64,000 bases of DNA from an uncultured Clostridia bacterium (lineage in GTDB: Bacteria; Bacillota; Clostridia; Oscillospirales; Ruminococcaceae). Below are positions 63,983-64,000 of this stretch, piece by piece; the first letter of the stretch is position 1; each line of letters starts with the position of its first letter. The stretch is taken from assembly GCA_947589215.1 (NCBI GenBank), contig CANQCL010000008.1, positions 1 to 64,000 of the forward strand. The letters are read 5' to 3'. A program made the translations under genes and the position numbers. The notes under the pieces are model-generated. The model saw nothing but the letters and a program-made list of their open reading frames with translations, searched no databases and was not told the DNA's origin.

Positions 63983-64000
63983 ATTTCGACCCTTTCTGTT

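Overview
The window is a stretch of low-GC Firmicutes chromosome from the class Clostridia, most likely a gut member of the Ruminococcus/Oscillospiraceae group. This placement is inference from content: an Rnf complex in the clostridial order C-D-G-E-A-B, Spo0A beside SpoIVB, a perfect CIRCE element before groESL, a T-box before hisS, rubredoxin, ECF and AEC transporters, strong AAAGGAGG ribosome binding sites and AT-rich intergenic DNA. It reads as core chromosome; no phage, plasmid, insertion sequence or CRISPR array was found.

Layout. 1-6000: the 3' part of a collagen-like surface protein gene, PTS enzyme I, a two-component system, rubredoxin, and tRNA-Glu and tRNA-Met. 6000-16700: a YdbS/YdbT-like pair of PH-domain membrane proteins, an amino acid:cation symporter meeting a U32 family gene tail to tail, zapA, a zinc-ribbon membrane protein, alanine racemase, a YpsA-like protein, a divergent LCP-like protein and a PII-like protein. 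16800-20900: a three-gene fucose (deoxyhexose) catabolic operon. 20950-25300: an export adaptor, a very large FtsX/MacB-type permease and a small MGMT-like protein. 26000-33400: type III pantothenate kinase with an ECF S component, an AEC carrier, an M50 protease, NAD synthetase, a histidine phosphatase and an XRE regulator. 33474-38358: the complete Rnf operon. 38700-45300: a second two-component system, groESL, and a GntR-ABC module. 45286-49200: hisS, an unknown membrane gene and aspS under one T-box. 49245-53771: mgsA, a class Ic aminotransferase, spo0A and spoIVB. 54000-64000: small membrane proteins, tandem structured repeats, four tRNAs, a degenerate signal-peptidase-like protein, two secreted surface proteins, xylulokinase with transaldolase, and pyrophosphatase.

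Together the genes describe an anaerobic, sugar-fermenting, spore-capable cell: PTS uptake, deoxysugar and pentulose catabolism, ion-motive energy conservation by Rnf, and cofactor (pantothenate/CoA, NAD) supply.

The most unusual signal is a recurrent translation-initiation architecture. At five unrelated genes (a sensor kinase, the ydbS-like gene, nadE, a response regulator and rnfB) a short GC-rich hairpin, usually with an ATGCTC arm, sits between a strong Shine-Dalgarno and the start codon. Its 5' arm begins 27-28 nt before the AUG, and folding it restores an ordinary spacing of about 8-12 nt. Other notable signals are three TGTACA direct repeats with 11-bp period abutting a response-regulator promoter, a family of intergenic multi-hairpin repeats, a SipW-like protein that lacks both catalytic residues, and a T-box whose specifier GACAC can be read as Asp or His.
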